Part shown: one piece after another, positions 61,587-64,000 of the stretch
Numbering within the stretch: the first letter of the stretch is position 1
Layout: each line of letters starts with the position of its first letter
NCBI GenBank assembly: GCA_016702545.1
Contig: JADJDT010000018.1
Location: 102,930 to 166,929 of the forward strand
Direction of reading: 5' to 3'
Length of the DNA: 64,000 nucleotides
Origin: Pseudomonadota bacterium
GTDB lineage: Bacteria > Myxococcota_A > Polyangia > GCA-2747355
Program-made: the position numbers and the translations under genes
The notes under the pieces: model-generated
Told to the model about the DNA's origin: nothing
Databases searched by the model: none
The model's input: only the letters and a program-made list of their open reading frames with translations

Positions 61587-64000
61587 CTAGGGTGAAAGAT
61601 TGTAGCGGTACAAGACACCGCTGGAAGAACCGACGTAGAGCATGTTCGCGCGCGTGTCGTAGGTCGGGCTGCCCACCGCGGCCGTGCCGGGGCCGACGGT
61701 CTGGGTGCTGAGCACCGCGCCGGTGGTGAGGCTGAGCTCGCGCAGCTTGCCGTCGGTGGCGCCGACGAAGAGGCTGTCGCGCTCGGGGATGGCCAGCGGC
61801 AGGCTGGCGCCGGGGATCGGGGCGGCGGTCTTCCAGACCAGGCGAGCCGTCGGCGTTGAGCAGGCGCAGGTGGCCGTCGGCGGTGGCGAAGAGCAGGCGG
61901 CCGAGGTGGCTGCCGCTCCACAACACGACGACGCCGGAGGCGATGGCGCTGCCGGCGGCGCAGGCGGTGCCGAGCGCATCGGTGGCGGTGCAGAAGGCCT
62001 GCTCGCTGCCGCCAAATGCGGTGCAGCCGCTGCCGGTCGTGCTCCAGCAGCTCACGCCGTCGCTGCTGCGCACGCGGTGCAGGCGGCCGCTATTGGTGCC
62101 GACGTAGAGGCTGGTGCGGGTGGTCTCGGCGAAGCTCGGCGAGGCGTCGCTGTCGCCGAGGTTGCGGCTCCAGCTCACGGTGCCCGGGGTCGCATCGCCC
62201 GCGTCCACCGCCCAGACGGTGCTGCCGCCGCTGAGGCTGGTGCTCGTGACGAAGAGCTTGCGCGCGGTGGCGTCGTGGATCGGGCTGCCGCTGAGCTGGC
62301 CAAGGTTGAGCACGCCGGTGGCGCCGGCGCAGGAGCCGTTGAGCACCCAGCGACAGGCGCCCGTCTTGGCGTCGAAGGCGAAGAGGCGGTTCTGCGCGCC
62401 GCTGAGGTTGCGCGTGGCGAAGAAGGCCAGGTTGCGCGTCGGCGAGACCACCGGGGCCGCGACCAGCGCCGCGCCCAAGGGCTGATTCCCGGCCAGGCTG
62501 CTATCGCCGTCCGTCGTCCAGCGCAGCGCGCCGGTGGTGGCATTCACGGCGTAGCCCAGGCCCGCGGCCGTGGCGGCGTAGAGGGTCTGGTAGCTGTCCC
62601 CTGGCAGCGGGCCGACGGGGCTGCGGCCCTGCACCGCATCGGCCAGCCGCGCCGGGCTGTAGCGCGGCACGCGCGCCGTCGGACTCAGCGCATAGAGCCA
62701 GCCGCTGTTGTTGCCGGTGAAGGCCACGCGTTGGCTCATCGTCGCGCTGGGGATGACCGTCGGCGGCGCCAGGCTCGCCACCTCCGTGTCGTAGAGGATC
62801 GAGGGCTCCCAGGGCGGGATACGCCGCACGACCGTGCCGCTGGCCCCCACGGCCACGCCCATCGTCCAGTCGGCCGGCATGGTCACGGCCAGCAGCGTCT
62901 CGCGGGTGCCCGAGCTCTCCTGCGTCCACGAGGCGCCGCCGTCGGTCGTGCGCAGCACCAGGCCGCCCTCGCCCACCGCCGTGCCGTGCAGCGCGCCGAG
63001 CGGGAAGGCCAGCGCGTGCAGGGCCCGTAGACCGCGGTGGTCAACGTGCTCCAGTTGCTGCCGCCGTTGATGGTCTTGAGAATCGTGCCATTGTCGCCCG
63101 CCGCATAGCCCGTCTGCGCGTCGACGAAGGCCAGCGCGCGCAGCGTCGCCGCCGTGCCGGAGGTCAGCGGAGCCCAGCTCGTGCCGCCGTTGGTGGTCTT
63201 GAGCAACACGCCGCCGTCGCCGGCCGCGAAGCCCGTCTGCGCGTCGACGAAGCGCAGCGCGCGCAGCGCGAGCGCCGTGCCCGAGGTCAGCGCGCTCCAG
63301 CTCGCGCCGCCGTTCGTGGTCTTGAGCAGCACCCCGCCATCACCCGCGGCGAAGGCCGTCTGCGCATCGAGCAGGGCCAGCGCCCGCAGCGCGGCCGTGG
63401 TGCCCGAGGTCAGCGCGGTCCAGCTCAGGCCGCCGTTCGTCGTCTTGAGCAGCACGCCGCCGTCGCCCGCCGCCAGGCCCGTCTGGGCATCGACGAAGGC
63501 CAGCGCCCGCAGCGTCGCCGCCGTGCCCGAGCCCAGCGCCGTCCAGCTCGCCCCGCTGTCCGTGCTCTTGAGCAGCGTGCCGTTGGTCCCCGCCGCGAAG
63601 CCCACGCTCGTGTTGACGGGGAAGCTCACCGCCTGCAAGGACGCGCTGATCGCCCCCGCCGGCTGCCCCCAGGCCGTGCCGCCGCACGCCCCGCAGTCGC
63701 CCGGACACGAGCCGCAGCTCTCGCCCGCATCGCAGCTCGCATTGCCGCAGACCGGCGCCGCACACGCCCCGCAGTCGCCGGGGCAGCTCGTGCACGTCTC
63801 CCCCGGCTCGCAGCCGAACTTGCCGCAGGTCGTGTAGCAGGTGCCGCAGTCGCCTGGGCAGAGCGCACAGGTCTCGTCCGCCTCGCAGCGCGCGTTGCCG
63901 CAGCGCTCGGCGTGCATGTGCCCCCCGGGCACGCAGTCCGCGGGGCAGCTCGTCGCATCCTCCAGCACGCCATCGCAGACGCAGTCGCCGCACTTCGTCG
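61587..64000 (-). CDS. large surface protein with Cys-rich repeats, YCF48-like and PQQ-like propeller repeats; partial, two frameshifts
   Basis: The gene enters from beyond the window end and stops at 61587. First come Cys-rich units such as CGNASCDAGESCGSCPGDCGAC (four, 63650-63990). Then a propeller of about five YCF48-like repeats (LLKTTNGGxSWxxLTSGT.. LRALxFVDAQTGFAAGDGGV, about 62880-63600). Then a second propeller of PQQ-like strands (WTTDGDSSLAGNQPLGAALVAAPVVSP...). Two frame changes interrupt it: near 63028 one added G in GGG gives VYGALHALAFPLGALHGTAVGEGG, and near 61845 one base must be removed to give NADGRLVWKTAAPIPGASLPL. The protein ends VGSSSGVLYRYNLSP. It is probably secreted; function unknown. 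Confidence 0.78.

Overview
The window is GC-rich (about 70 % by eye), densely packed bacterial chromosome. Several features point to Myxococcota (former Deltaproteobacteria): a MYXO-CTERM-type surface protein with MopE-like metal-binding repeats, response regulators with DUF4388-type domains, a myxobacterial-style Ser/Thr kinase, a roadblock/LC7 protein, a lamin-tail lipoprotein, and a site close to the Myxococcus LexA box. No phage, plasmid or CRISPR array is visible. The species cannot be named from the sequence alone.

Layout. (1) 1-9.9 kb is mixed: the end of an ion transporter, a frameshifted lasso-B2/transglutaminase-like gene, the Mn exporter mntP, a P-type cation ATPase, kup, a Uma2-family nuclease, an exported T/P-rich protein (frameshifted), and a divergent DAHP synthase. 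(2) 10.1-22.9 kb is one long respiratory operon: alternative complex III (actABCDEF), a small membrane protein, and a caa3-type cytochrome oxidase (coxB-A-C-D) of the A2 subtype. Together these pass electrons from quinol to oxygen. A 158-bp palindromic element sits between coxC and coxD. (3) 23-25.2 kb holds a lipoprotein (frameshifted), ferritin and the RNase P RNA. (4) 25.3-36.2 kb is a signalling block: a heme-c hybrid histidine kinase on the plus strand, facing eight closely spaced minus-strand genes (V4R protein, roadblock, OmpA-like, coiled-coil with roadblock-like end, response regulator, histidine kinase, response regulator, Ser/Thr kinase). (5) 36.4-43.6 kb is housekeeping: zinc-ribbon protein, tRNA(CAU), rpoD, dnaG, birA, and a CPBP/myxosortase-like protease. 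(6) 43.7-53.6 kb holds a FolB-flavoprotein fusion, cardiolipin synthase, the MopE/MYXO-CTERM protein, a PEGA protein, phosphofructokinase and a secreted protein. (7) 53.6-60.3 kb is the damage-inducible mutasome imuA-imuB-dnaE2 with an SOS box, followed by a PilZ-thioesterase fusion. (8) 60.3-64 kb holds two surface proteins, the last running off the window.

A recurrent feature is that recognisable protein sequence jumps frame at short G/C runs. At least five sites, in five genes, are repaired by adding one base, usually in a GGG or longer run. Two further sites need one base removed. This looks more like residual homopolymer error in an assembly (possibly a long-read metagenome assembly) than real gene decay. 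It means that several calls below are composites of two frames.

The best candidates for undescribed biology are the eight-gene roadblock/V4R/OmpA/two-component cluster, the PilZ-hotdog thioesterase fusion behind the mutasome genes, the FolB-flavoprotein fusion, the co-occurrence of a MYXO-CTERM protein with a CPBP glutamic protease, and two families of intergenic palindromes placed exactly at stop codons.
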